Shown here in pieces: positions 1 through 12,225 of a stretch of DNA of 64,000 bases. Origin of the DNA: Sinotaia quadrata (taxonomy: Eukaryota; Mollusca; Gastropoda; Architaenioglossa; Viviparidae); assembly GCA_028829895.1 (NCBI GenBank), contig CM054178.1:90089558-90153557 (forward strand), in the 5' to 3' direction. Numbering within the stretch: the first letter of the stretch is position 1; each line of letters begins with the position of its first letter. A program made the translations under genes and the position numbers. The notes under the pieces are model-generated. The model was not told where the DNA came from. It saw only the letters and a program-made list of their open reading frames with translations, and ran no database searches.

Positions 1-678
1 TAGAGAAATAACTTTAGGATGCTATTCTTTGCTGAGAAACTTGCTATCATTATTGTTTCCAGTTTGAGCTAATTGACATTATAAACTATTATGAAATATG
101 ACTGAAGTAGATTAGTTTTGTTGAACTGCATTTAAATTTATTAATCATGTTCTCTACCTTCTCAGCTGGCGGTATTACTCATTATCTCTGTCTTCAATAC
201 TATCATTATTACTTTTTTCCCTCTAATTTACTCTTTCAAAAATGTGAAAAAATGAATTAACTGATTAATAATATAGCCTTAATAAAATAGCAGGGCAGTT
301 TATAAATTTACCAACACAAGTCAGAATACAATTATATACTCTTTCTTTTCTTCCTGTGGTAAATTTAAAACTGATTAACATAATTTCAGTTTGTTGATCC
401 AAGAACTTTGAGATTTTGGTGTTAATTGAGGACTGTATAACTGTACTTTTAGTTGTTTGTTTATTTGTTTTGTTTTTACACTGTGTCTTGGCACAGTTAT
501 TTACTTTTGAGAAAGTGACTGCTTGAAGGATATTTCTTTATTTTGGAATTTGGATTTATTTTCTCACCTGCATAATTGACACCTGTCTAAAAATATTTTT
601 GATTCATTTCTTTGTGTTGTGCATTTTGGAAATTTTTTCCTGTGTTCAAAAGTTTTTATGTTGTGACATTTTATATAG
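1..678. other. Left edge, no gene seen
   Basis: AT-rich DNA without a convincing exon. An acceptor-like cctctcag pattern near 160 is followed only by a hydrophobic reading with an early stop. It is probably intron or upstream DNA of the plus-strand gene. Confidence 0.5.
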
Positions 679-710
679 ATGCCAGCAATGATAATGTCAA
701 ACTTAGTAAG
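679..710 (+). CDS. Weak candidate exon upstream of 4081
   Basis: A 32-nt segment lies between ttttatatag and AAG|gtatgc. Read with two bases completing a codon it gives A-S-N-D-N-V-K-L-S-K in phase 0, but that would not join 4081 in frame. Read in phase 0 it ends in AG and does join 4081, but gives a hydrophobic peptide. The conflict lowers confidence. Confidence 0.15.
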
Positions 711-757
711 GTATGCCGCCGTTGTCCACAAAACTTGAACTCCTAATCATTTAATTA

Positions 758-962
758 CTTTGAAAATTTACATTCTGTGTGTCTACTCACTCATAGATGA
801 ATGCATCCAATGAGAATTTACATTCTGCATGTCCACTCATTCGTAGATGGATGCATCCAATGAAAAATTACATTCTGCATGTGTCCACTCGTAGATGAAC
901 ACAGCCAATTAAATGAAAAATTACATTCTACATGTGTCCACTCGTAGATGAACACATCCAAT
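758..962. repeat. Tandem repeat, four ~50-bp units
   Basis: Units contain aaattacattctgcatgtgt, cactcgtagatgaa and catccaat, increasingly diverged to the left. Confidence 0.85.
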
Positions 963-2388
963 AAAAAACATGCATGAACAAGACAAGAAAATAAAATTTA
1001 AGCAATCATATTTTTTATGTTTGTGATCATTTATTTATTATTTTTAAGTCTAATTTTTACGTTTGAAATTTAATTCTTTGTGCTGAAGTTTAAACAGGAG
1101 CTGAATTTATTTAAAATATTAACATTGGTAGAGTAATGAAAATGTATTAATAATGAACTAATGGGTTGTCTAAATGCTTTCGCTGCCTGATTGATTCTTA
1201 TTAATGCTTCATTTGTCTAAATTTTGAGCAGCAGCACAAAAGAATATAATTTTGTGACCTGATGGAGTGAAAGTTAGTCGTTAGTCTTAGATATTGAATG
1301 AATGATGTCAATCTCCAGTGATTATACCATGAACTGTGATCTTCGACTGTAGTCCCTCCATCCCATATAAATGATTAAATCAGACTCATAGAATAGAATG
1401 ATACTATCAACAAACAAATGCACTAATACACATATATAGGATTAAAAGTGACGGCTGTAATTACTATATTCATTCTATTTCTCTTTTTAACAGAAATAAG
1501 TAAATAAATAAGTAAGCTCCTACCCTTTTGACTAAAAGAGATAAATATGTGCCAAGTAATGCAACAAATGAAATATACTAAAACATCATTGCCAAATGAC
1601 ACTGTCATTTCATTAATTATAATGGAAATTACATTCCAACAATTATTTTCAGTATTCTCATTTACTTAGTGACCTTAACTGTTATGGTGGCACCAAATTA
1701 GTTTGGAAGTCTGTTTTCACCGTCAGTTTGAGGTGGCATGCCAACAAGAATAGACTAGAAGCTGTAAACAAGGGCTGTAGAAACTCTGAAGATTTATCTT
1801 TCATTCTCAGGAAACAATAATTGAGATAGGAAGAAGAGGTCAGAAATTAAATTCATTCACATAATCTCATCCATTCACTTTTAATTAAAGAAAGCTACTC
1901 TACAAATAGCACTAATATCTAAATATAAATACAGAATTTCTTATACAAGGAAATGTGAATAAACTAATTAGCAGTCCTGAAATATAAAAACCAGGCATTT
2001 AATTAACCAGTGACATATCTGGAATAAATAGTCCTAAGGATATATTTTTACTGCATTGTTTTTAATGGTTGTAGAAAAATTAGTATAGAACTTTTAACTG
2101 ATTTATTGATGTTGTGTGCGTTATGATCCCATCACACCAGTATTTGTATTTAAATCAGGGAAATAAGTAAAATCCAAAGTAGAGAAAAATGTCTAGGACC
2201 TAGAGAAATGGTATCAGTTGGCTAAGCATGAATCAACAATCTTTTTCAAAGGTATAATAAATACGTCTTTGTCTTTTTATGAATTCCCATATTTATGATT
2301 ATGACCATGTTCTTCCTTCTCTTCAATGATCCAATTTACTGGATAGTGGCCTCCCCAAAGTTAGATAACTATATAAGTGTATATGGTT

Positions 2389-2423
2389 TATATATATATA
2401 TACACACACACAATCACACACAC
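2389..2423. repeat. TA then CA microsatellite
   Basis: A run of (TA) followed by (CA), slightly interrupted. Confidence 0.8.
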
Positions 2424-2574
2424 CAGTTCTTCTCAAATGCCCAGACTTGTGACAGTATTTGTTTATAACAGTTAAATGTGCCCCTATACCATTTAAAAAA
2501 TAAGCTTATTCAGTTATTGGAAGTTATGCTGTTTATTTCTCACTTTTTAAATATTACTGTCCTGCTAGATTGCC

Positions 2575-2815
2575 TAGAGCTGCAAACTATAATGTCGACT
2601 TTTTAAATCTCACTGTCCTAGAACTGCAAACTATAATGTCGACTTTTTAAATCACTGTCCTAGAGCTGCAAACTATAATGTTGACTTTTTAAATCTCACT
2701 GTCCTAGGGCTGCAAACTATAATGTCAGCTTTTTAAATCTCGCTGTCCTAGAGCTGCAAACTATAATGTCAACTTTTTAAATCTCACTGTCCTAGAGCTG
2801 CAAACTATATCATCG
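2575..2815. repeat. Tandem repeat, about six ~44-bp units
   Basis: Units contain ctagagctgcaaactataat, gtcgactttttaaatc and tcactgtc; neighbouring units differ by a few bases. Confidence 0.9.
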
Positions 2816-3766
2816 ACTTCAGTCATAGAAAGTCATACTCTGTATTTGCTTTTGATAAAAGGGCAGCAATAGTTAGGGTAGGGAGAATTAAAAGGAGAGT
2901 TAACTATCCTCTTTTACTTTAACTGAGTTACTAACTAGCTTTAAATGTTTTTTTGAAGGCTTTTATATTGACTTATTAATTGCCTGTGAGAAGCATGTGA
3001 TAAATTTATAAAAATGTGGAAATGCTTTTAATTAATAAATTTCAAATACATTTTTGAATAGATAGTGACATTTCTATATTTAAAATTTCTCTTGTTGGTA
3101 GGTGGCACTCTTTTTGAAATTTTACAGTGTATTTTATAGAATGACTTGCAAATATTAGCTCATATTACAGTGACAAAATGGTTAGACACGAGATGTTTTC
3201 CAGTTTACAATTAACTACATTACACTTAAAAGCTTTATCCAATTTAGACTGTTATGTCATTCTCTTTTACAGTCAATAAATTATTATTATTATTATAAAT
3301 TAATATATCTTTCTTTGTCAATCCATTATTTTTTATTTCTCACCACTTAAACCTGGCTCGTGCACTGACTGTCAGAACTAGCTTTATTTCATTGACAGTT
3401 TTCATTATGACATCATCCCTGTGTGAATTGTTTCAGGTTAATAACTGTCTTAAAGAAGGCATTCATTCAAGATCACAGTCAGACTTATTTTCCTCTTTAA
3501 ACACCCAGTGAAAAACACTACAGCAATTTTATCTGTAACATAATTTCAGTATAATTTTTTTTTTTACTATGTAATCATAACATCATAAAGTTTGAAAACG
3601 TTTTGATTAAGTTGTTAATTACTTCTTGTACGTATTATAAGACTTTGTCCATGGTCACAATCTACTTCCTTTGTGCAGAAAACAATATTAATATAATTTT
3701 GTTGTTGTTCATAGAACAGTTTGAAATACAGTTAAACTCTCTGTCTGTCTGTCTATATATAAATAT

Positions 3767-3767
<1 letters not shown>

Positions 3768-3820
<53 letters not shown>
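3768..3820. repeat. CA microsatellite
   Basis: About 25 uninterrupted CA units, preceded by ctgtctgtctgtc. The open frames across it on both strands are a by-product of the repeat. Confidence 0.95.
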
Positions 3821-3821
<1 letters not shown>

Positions 3822-4080
3822 CTTATAGATATTTGTGTGTTCTTTAAAAATGGGATTATTTTCACCTTTAACTGTACTATGTCTGATTGTCTCTTGATAG
3901 GTATGAGTGAAAGTAACTTTTTCTCTTGCTCACTACTGTTATTATTGTTTTATTCATTTTTTTTCTTTTACTTTCTTTATTTTTTAATGATTAAGAGGTT
4001 GATGCCACTCATAAAACAGTCTAACTCTAAAGCTCTTTAAACAATTTTTAATTGATTATTCTTGTCTTGTTGACTGGCAG

Positions 4081-4293
4081 TTTGGAAGACACTAAAGCTC
4101 ATAAGCGTTCAACAACCCATCCTTTGCGCTCAACAAGTTCTAAGAGTGCTCAGTCTGCAGTTTCTCCTCTCAAATCCTCCAAGGTTTCTACCTCTGCTAC
4201 CTCAGTATTCAACAACAGTAATCTTTCCAATGCCAGTGTTAAACGCCCACCTCGCCACTCCCTTACCACCACTACGACTACAGGCTCTAAAAG
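4081..4293 (+). CDS. Internal exon of an unrecognised Ser/Thr-rich protein
   Basis: The acceptor is ttgttgactggcag and the donor AAAAG|gtatgc. The exon is 213 nt (71 codons, symmetric): its first base completes a codon and it ends with two bases of an Arg or Ser codon. The encoded stretch is about half Ser/Thr with scattered Lys/Arg: L-E-D-T-K-A-H-K-R-S at the start, S-V-K-R-P-P-R-H-S-L in the middle, then six Thr in a row and G-S-K. It is more GC-rich than its surroundings. Such composition suggests a disordered, basic linker open to phosphorylation. I cannot name the family; disordered parts of LRRFIP-like or microtubule-binding proteins look similar, but that is only an impression. Confidence 0.7.
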
Positions 4294-5439
4294 GTATGCT
4301 CTTTTTTTCTACAAGAATTAAAATAAAAGATTTGTGTGTTAAATAAAATAGTAAATCCTTAGTAGTTTTTTATTTTAAAATAAAATGTCAGTAGTGATTC
4401 TTGAAGTCTTTAAAGCAACTAGTAATTATTTACTTTAAATGTTAAGTGATGATTGATTTTTGAAGACTTTAAAGGACTGGACTTGTTGATAGTAGAAAAT
4501 GCACCCAGTTCTATAAATAGCACTTTTGGTCTGACAAGAGAGATGACAGTAAACCAAGGGAGGTTATAATTATATTGTCTTTTTCAATCCAATTTGTGTG
4601 AGCAAACTTCACTCTGAAAATAGGTACGGGTATATAGTCTCAGTACATATGATTAAAGTTTATAAGTACTATTTTGGAAAACACTGAAGTTACAAATATT
4701 TATCCTTAGAGATGTCTAATTAATAAGTTCTAATCAAGGATGGTCAGATTTCTTGACCTTTCTAGACTTTTGTTGATGAACCGTACGTCAAGCCTTTCCT
4801 GGTCATACCAACTTTTGAATGTTCAGAATTCGTTGTAACCAAAGTCAAAGTTCATATCTTGATGAACAGTCAGTTTTGGAGTTTAGAATACAGACATCAT
4901 TAAAAAGAAACGCTAACCATAAACATTTATTTTAATATTATTTCTTTTTTAGTATTTTGTTATGCTAGTGCTTTTGTAATGTTAAAAGTAATGCTACATT
5001 AAATACATTTTAATAAATAACGCTCTTTGTTTAGGTTTTCACTAATAGTTAATCTTGTAATTGTTCATGGAGGCACCATTTGCTACTGATCCCTAATTGT
5101 TTGGTGGAAAATGTGGTCAGTACCCAAGAGTGAAAGAACTTCCCCATATGATTACTTGTTAAAGGGTTTGGACGGTTTCCTTGGACCAAAAATTGACTTA
5201 AAAAATTATAATTTAACAGTATGACACCTCTGCGCACCCTTCACTTGTAATGGTTATTATTTATTAATTAATAACATATAACTAATAACAAGTGATCTGG
5301 AATCTTAATTTATAGTTATTAATAATTCTCCCACAAGAACAACATGTCTCTCACTTGGTGGATTATAAGGGTGTCATAATACTCTACTTTTAGACAATAA
5401 TAAGATATATGTTTTACTGCTACATAATGTTTCCTGCAA

Positions 5440-7442
5440 ATAGAAACTTCTTACTAAAGGAGTAATAAAAATCCATCTTTATATTTAAAGAACCCCCATC
5501 CAACCGCTATTGCTCCAACATAAGGTTTTAATATATACCCAGAAAGGTTAATAAATTTATTAAATCAAAATTACATATACCGCATTTGAATATAATCAGA
5601 TATTTACATCACTTCACAATAATGTTTGATTAAACATTAGACGCTCATTCTTTTTATCTAAGCATAGACATTAGCAGTCAAATTAACATACATGCAATAT
5701 ATATAATCAATTTCATAGATATAGTTTCATCATAAAATGAATGTGATAATTATAGTCGATGTACATGACCTTATAAACGATGGTGGTTGTCGCTAGCACA
5801 TGTTCACAATCATGCAGTTTAAAACAAGTCACTTTTTTCTTATTAGCTGATGGCCTAATGTACTCCTAGGCATGTAGGACAACTGTTCCAGAATCTTTGA
5901 TGTGCTCGCAAAGCACGCTATGGAGGATCATCCAGAACTTCATATGCGCTTTCAAAGCATGTCATGAGGAGTGTTCCAAAACTTTCATGTGTGCTACTCA
6001 AGCACACCAAGAGGAATGTTCAAAAACTTTTTGCAAATTGTTCAGGCTTTACTTAAACTTCAATTTCTGTTGTATTGGCTCTCGAATGGAATTCATAGGA
6101 ATCAACTTACAGCAACACATTTACTGATAAGTTCGACGACAACTCTGGACACACACACACCAACATGATCCGGTAGAGTACAGTAGTCACTACAGTCTGA
6201 AGTGGATATAAGATTACAAAACATCCATAGGCATGCTCTTTCTGCAAAAGTCAAATTAAGGGCAGCACTAAGTTTCAGGCATATACTCATCTCTAAACTC
6301 CTTTCTCTCTTACACACATTCTCAACTTACAAATCCTGCAACAACATTTGTTAGCCCAATACACACAGCATAAGAAATATAGCATTGATTAAAATTCACA
6401 AGTATAATGTACAACATAATAAAATTAGTGGACATAGAAATAATGGTTCAGTTACATAAGCATTTATATGCCTTTATTACCCTGAGACCAGTCTGGAAGT
6501 CAACATCCATATCTGTCCGCAACAAACTACAAATTTTCAACAGCAACGTTAAGTCTGTCCTCCTCTATGGCTCAGAGACCTGGAGAGTCACCAACACCCT
6601 AACCAACAAACTCCAAGTATTCGTCAATGGCTGCCTTCGCAACATACTGAAGATCAGGTGGACAGACAAACCAAAGAACACTGATTTATGGCAGTGGACA
6701 AACCAAGATCCAATCAACCAGCAGATTGCCAGGCATAAATGGCAATGGATAGGACACACCATGCGGAACCCCCGCAAGACATTGCCTGGCAGGCATTTGC
6801 AGTGGAACCCCCAGGGAAAGAGATGGGTTGGTCACCCTAAGACTACCTGGAGATGATCCTGCGAAGAGGAAATGAAGAGCTGCAACCTATGGGGTGAACT
6901 GAAAAAGGCTGCCCAGAATAGATTGAGATGGAGAACTGTTGTTGAGGCCCTTTGTTCCATGGGGAATCCAAGGAGATAAGTCAAGTAAGTCAAGTACATA
7001 AGCATTCTCCAATTTAAATCGTAGATTTGTAGCAAATGTACGAAATATTTCTAAGTCTATTCTTTCTTTATCAGTCAGTTGATTTACCATAAGTTAATAA
7101 TCATGTTTATAACTGGACTTGAGTTACATCAAAATCAAAGTGATTAGAATATAGAACTTTCTTTAACAGGTAAGTTACAGTCTATCCCCACTGGATGAAC
7201 TAGATGAAATTGCAAGTATGAGACTGTTAGTCAGAAAAACTACTCATCCACTTGGAACTGGTTTGAATTACATTAGCAATTTCTAGCATATTCTTTACCC
7301 CTATTGTTATTTTAACTCTGGTACTTACAAAAATATCATCAAGCACAGTACCCGAAGGTCATGTCACATTGACATTTCACAGATTATATAACAATTAAGT
7401 TTAGAAATAGGGACAGGCAAATTTACTCTACCACAAACAGTA
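5440..7442. repeat. Dispersed repeat, copy A, interrupted by a LINE
   Basis: Apart from the LINE at 6465-6994 this segment aligns along its whole length to 33265-34686, with shared landmarks such as ccagaatctttgatgtgctc, ggaatcaacttacagcaaca, attcacaagtataatgtaca and tttctaagtc(t/c)attctttc. No coding frame spans it. The outer edges are not precise. A solo LTR or a non-autonomous element are both possible. Confidence 0.75.
6465..6994 (+). mobile_element. 5'-truncated non-LTR retrotransposon (LINE) 3' end
   Basis: The open frame up to 6856 encodes the C-terminal part of a LINE endonuclease/reverse-transcriptase protein: S-V-L-L-Y-G-S-E-T-W, then V-F-V-N-G-C-L-R-N-I-L-K-I-R-W, then H-K-W-Q-W-I-G-H-T-M-R. 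These are the segments downstream of the RT palm in many animal LINEs. The reading ends at a TGA, followed by a little more family-like sequence and a short tail of aagtc-type repeats (ataagtcaagtaagtcaag). The element is flanked by the 12-bp duplication tacataagcatt (6453-6464 and 6995-7006). It is dead on arrival: only about 530 bp were inserted. Confidence 0.85.
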
Positions 7443-8285
7443 AGGTCATTGTGAGCATTGGTCAACAAATTTAGCATTCATTACTGCTAGAAACATTGAA
7501 TTAATTAAGAACATTTTTATAAAACACAAGTGGTAGTTTCAGCAATTAGAACAACACTTCTGAGTTAAATAACTTAAAAAATATTTGATGGTGCATTTTG
7601 GAAATTGGATGATTAGTAGTCCATTGGTAATAATTGGAGGTGAACAAAAAAATCAATAGATGAACTGCCAAAGGACAAAACAAGCAATCATCCTTGCTTT
7701 CTTTCTCTCGCTAATTAACCTGTTAAAAATGACTGCAATGTGATTTTAAGTTTGTTGTCATGCAAATCATATAAAACTGTATTTTATTTATTTTGCGAAC
7801 TTTTGTCTTAGAGTAAACAGATACACTGAATTATTTTTTTTACAAAATCATTTCTTTTTTGGTGCTCAGGGCAAAAAAATAATAAAACAAAAGTCATTTG
7901 ACCTGTTTTGAATTTAAATTACATGATCATATTTAGCACTAGAATATATTTTCATGTTAAGTCACTTTACAGAATATTCATAGCGAGTAATCACACAGTT
8001 CAAATGAAGCAAAAAGCTTTTCTTATTTTAATTTTATTGACATCATCATCATACTTTTTCCCAGATATTGAATTACTTATAGTTTTTGGTAGTATTTTAA
8101 TTTTACTCTTTTCATGTTTTCTGTTGTTTGTGATTTTAAATATATAAAGGTATTATTGAATTAAAATCTTTAGTTTTTAAATTTTAATCATTGCATACAT
8201 TCAGCTTTCTGCTTTAATTTTTATTGGTTATATTTGTTTAATACAAATATTTTGAGATTTTTAGTATACTAATACTAGTAGATCT

Positions 8286-8372
8286 CTAGCTCCTTTTGCC
8301 ATTTGTCCAGCTTAATATTCTGAATATTTTTTTGCCATTTGTCCAGCTTAATATTCTGAACATTTTTTTTTC
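8286..8372. repeat. Direct duplication, ~37-bp unit
   Basis: Two copies of gccatttgtccagcttaata followed by ttctgaa and a T run. Confidence 0.7.
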
Positions 8373-8764
8373 ATGTTGTACTTTAAAGATAAAAATCTGA
8401 GAGTTCTGAAAATACATAAACAAATTATTCTAATTTAGATCACATTTATTTAGATGCTAATAAAAATACCAGTGTTATTGTATGAACAGGTACATTAATT
8501 TTGTAATACATTTTTCTGTTAAAATTAACTAATATGTAAAATATGATTACTAAGCATAACAGTATTTTTTTTTTTAATAATTTTTATAAAATTTTAGAAA
8601 AGTACTTTAAAGAAATATATTAAACAAGAGTATTTACCACCTGTGATGATGGATGGAAAATTAAAATGAATGCATTGCTAGAAGGCTTGATTATAATTTG
8701 AGCATCATTTAGCAAATGACCTTGACTGTCTTTTTTTTTTTTTTTATGAATACTTTGATGTCTC

Positions 8765-9170
8765 GGTGAACGCAACAATGCAACATAAAGCTGGCCATGT
8801 GAAAACTTCCTCCCACTCTACCCTTCCCTCCCCTTCCCATGAACGCAACATAAATCTGACCATGTAAAATTAAAACCTACTGCAAGCTCAAGGTCCTCCT
8901 AAAAACTCCCAGATGATTCCTCCCTTCTTTCCTTGCCATGTGAGAACTTCCTTCTTCCTTCCTCCCTCCTTCATTCCCTCTCTCCCTTTCTCTCTCTCCT
9001 CCCTCCCCCCCCCACCTTCCCATTCCCATGAATGCAAAAACCCAACATAAAGCTGGCCATCTGAAAAAAACTCACAGGTCGAAGGTCAATGATGCTTTAG
9101 CAGCTTAAAAAAGTTCCATTTGCTTAAGGGTAAAGCTAGTCACATGAAAAAACCTCAAAGGTGCTCGATC
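8765..9170. repeat. Degenerate repeat with pyrimidine-rich tracts
   Basis: Three or four diverged copies of a motif like aacataaagctggccatgtg followed by aaaa alternate with C/T-rich tracts (8812-8836 and 8930-9025, where the plus strand is almost purely pyrimidine). Such tracts can adopt unusual structures; no gene is seen. Confidence 0.6.
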
Positions 9171-9454
9171 TTGACCCTCAAAGGAATGCATTATTCACAG
9201 ACAGAGCTGGAAAACTATATATATACATCACATTATTGGATTGTCTTAACACATGCACCAAAAAACTGTAAACCCTCTGAAGCTCCTAGCTTTGAGAGTG
9301 TTTTAAAAAGGAAGAAAATGACGTTTGAAAATTCATTTTGTACTAATTCTTGATGATTGTGAAATATATAGGTCTTGCTTTTAGGATTGGACATAAACAT
9401 TTTGGAATGAAAAATTTATTCATTTTCTTTTCTTGTGTGTGTGAGTAACCGCAG

Positions 9455-9509
9455 CAAAGATGATCAGCTGTTGTACAGTTTCTATGTGTTTGAAGCTGAA
9501 CTAAATTAA
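9455..9509 (+). CDS. Candidate alternative terminal exon of the plus-strand gene
   Basis: After a pyrimidine/GT-rich stretch and gtaaccgcag, the phase left by exon 4293 (AG) gives Ser, then K-D-D-Q-L-L-Y-S-F-Y-V-F-E-A-E-L-N and TAA. An AATAAA motif lies about 500 bases on, near 10012. The composition looks protein-like, but the segment is only 18 codons in AT-rich DNA, so chance is a real possibility. Confidence 0.22.
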
Positions 9510-10320
9510 ATTCTTCCCTTTTATTGATCAGGATGTAAGCATTTTAAATTTAAAAAATGTCATATTAGCTTTGTAATTTGAGACCCCTAGCATTAACTCT
9601 TTATGTTGGTGATTCATCCACTGCATGTTGCAGTTTCATTTGTATCTGTGTGAAATTTATGTGACTGAAAACTTTTAGAGAATATCATATTGTAATTTCT
9701 TTTTTCCCTTCTCCTCTTCTTTTGTGTTCTTTTCTATTGTTTTGGCATACAGTACAAACATTTCCTTTTCATCATTAGTCATTGTTACAAGCAATAGTCT
9801 GCCACTATTTCAGTTTTACCTTTCTGCCTTATATCAAAAACATGTTTGTTTTTATACTGCTTGATGTTGATCGATTTCCTTTTCTTCATTTAAAAAGTTT
9901 TGTTTTAAAATTTTTTGGGGAAAGCGACTGATAAAAGTTTTCTGTATCTAGTGTTGCCACTAGTTTACTGTTGTGGAAAGTATTGAACATTTTCTGTAGT
10001 AATAATGTAATAATAAAGAAAGTAAACAGGTTGATAATCATTTCTTGGTTTGCTTACTCAGCTCCTACCCTAACCCAGATGTAAACTATAGACTGTACAT
10101 TTATTTTTCACCTCACTTACAGTCTAAGCTCTTTTATTAGCCAAAAAAGACTATGCAAGAAATTTACCCATAATTTTTTTCTCTCATAATTTTGGCAGCT
10201 GCTTGCATTTATTAATACTAGTTTGCTAAAAATGATCAGAAGGAGCTTATAATTGATCTAGAAGTATAATTCAGTAGAAAGCTAATACAACTTTACTATT
10301 CATAATGTTTAAAAATTTGT

Positions 10321-10660
10321 GAGTGCCTTTAGAATAATCTTTTACATCAAACTTGATGAAAACAAAGTCCCCCCATTGACCCTTAGAATAATCTTTTACC
10401 TCAATCTTGATGAAAACAAAGTACCCCCACTGACCCTTAGAATTATCTTTTATATCAACCTTGATGAAACAAAATATGCCCACCGATCCTTAGAATAATC
10501 TTTTACATCAACCTTGATGAAACAAAATATGCCCAACGACCATTAGAATTATCTTTTATATCAACCTTGATGAAACAAAATATGCCCACTGACCCTTAGA
10601 ATAATCTTTTACATCAACCTTGATGAAAACAAAGTACGCCCACTAACCCTTAGAATGATT
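10321..10660. repeat. Tandem repeat, six ~56-bp units
   Basis: Units carry ccttagaataatcttttaca, tcaaccttgatgaaa and acaaaatatgcccactga-like ends; the first units have been partly replaced by an aaagtcccccc variant. Confidence 0.9.
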
Positions 10661-11429
10661 TCTGGCAATGTTGACGGACTTGATAAACTCAGACAAACAT
10701 GAATTTAGATGATATTTATATGCATAAAAAGAAAATTGTTTTCAAGTTTAAGTGAGTGGTCTTTAAAATATTTTACATATATTTTCAATGCTGGATACAT
10801 TTCTCTTAGAGGATATTTAGAATTTTGAAATAGTTCATAATAAAGATATAATTTTGCTTGGAAAATCCAGCAGAATTTCAATTAATTGAATAATTTGTAA
10901 TAAGTGTTAAGCAGTATTGATATAATTAATTTTTAAAATCCTGTTTTGTTAGATATTGAATTTTTTCACTTTGAAACTAAATGAAATGATTCATATACAT
11001 ATATTATTTTACTTATTTCTCTATGGCAGCTTTATAGCTGTTGTATAGCTTATGTTTCTTTTGATTTAATTGATTATATCTTATTTGAAGCACTTTTATG
11101 TGGAACTAAAATAATATTTCATTTCTGGGGTTTTTCACATTATTCAGACATTGTATCAAGTAATGTATTATATTGTGAGCAATTGAAATAGACTGTGTTT
11201 TGATTTAGTTGTCCTATGGCAGCACTATTATTAATTAAGTCAGTAATGTTATTGCACTTGATGAAAATTGTAACTACATTAACTATATCTTAAGGTGATG
11301 AAAGAGATGGAAACTATACATACACAAATAAATAGATGTTTTTATGTATATGCCTGTATGTATGTTTTTAAATATATTTATATTCCTGTAGAGTCACAAA
11401 AGTGTTGGTATTGTGCATATTCCAAGGCA

Positions 11430-11482
11430 AAATAACTTTCATGTGTGTGTGTGTTTGCATGCATGCGTGTGTGCGTGTGTGT
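11430..11482. repeat. GT-rich microsatellite
   Basis: Interrupted (GT) with gcatgcatgcgtgtgtgcg in the middle, a short alternating purine-pyrimidine tract. Confidence 0.75.
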
Positions 11483-11689
11483 TGGAAGAATAGGGAAAAG
11501 ATTTTTCAAATAATTAAAATTACTTTTAATCCTCTATCAGTGAAATGTGTACAACAAAGTCATTTACAAAAAAGAAAAAGTATTTATGTAAACACTTTCA
11601 CAAACTTTATAAGTTTATTCCTTTAAATAGTTAAGCTATGAAGTCTAGACTTTTTTTGTTTATTTTCATCAGCCAAACAGAAGATGAGT

Positions 11690-12225
11690 TCACTACTCCC
11701 TCCACATTTAATTTTCACTAATCCATCCACATTTCATTTTCACTACTTTATCCACATTTAATTTTCACTACTTTATCCACATTTCATTTTCACTACTTTA
11801 TCCACATTTCGTTTTCACTACTTTATCCACATTTCATTTTCACTACTTCATCCACATTTCATTTTCACTACTTTATCCACATTTCATTTTCACTACTTCA
11901 TCCATATTTCATTTTCACTAATCCACCCACATTTAATTTTCACTAATCCATCCACAGTTAATTTTCACTACTTTATTTACATTAATTTTCACTACTTCAT
12001 CCACATTTAATTTTCACCGCTTTATCCACATTTAACTTTCATTACTTCATCCCATTTAATTTCCACTACTTTATCCACATTTAATTTCCACTAATTCATC
12101 CACATTTAATTTTCACTACTTTATCCACATTTAATTTTCACTATTTCATCCACATTTAATTTTCACTAATCCACCCACATTTAATTTCCATTATTTCACT
12201 ATTTCATCCACATTTCATTTTCATT
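11690..12225. repeat. Minisatellite, about 21 units of ~25 bp
   Basis: The unit is tccacatttcattttcacta plus cttta or cttca. Units on the left are most uniform and those on the right are shorter or lengthened, suggesting the left part expanded last. Confidence 0.95.

Larger units (their letters stand above)
711..4080 (+). other. Probable intron or upstream DNA of the plus-strand gene
   Basis: Contains two minisatellites (758-962, 2575-2815), TA/CA and CA microsatellites, and nothing coding that I can support. Confidence 0.5.

Noticed and set aside
155..230. Acceptor-like site with a following open reading
   Set aside because: Only a hydrophobic, Ser/Leu-rich reading ending in a stop; no donor at a sensible position.
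3603..4040. 145-codon open frame on the plus strand (and a frame on the other strand) across the CA repeat
   Set aside because: It consists of a dinucleotide repeat and AT-rich flanks, with a run of His-Thr from CA units and no protein-like composition.
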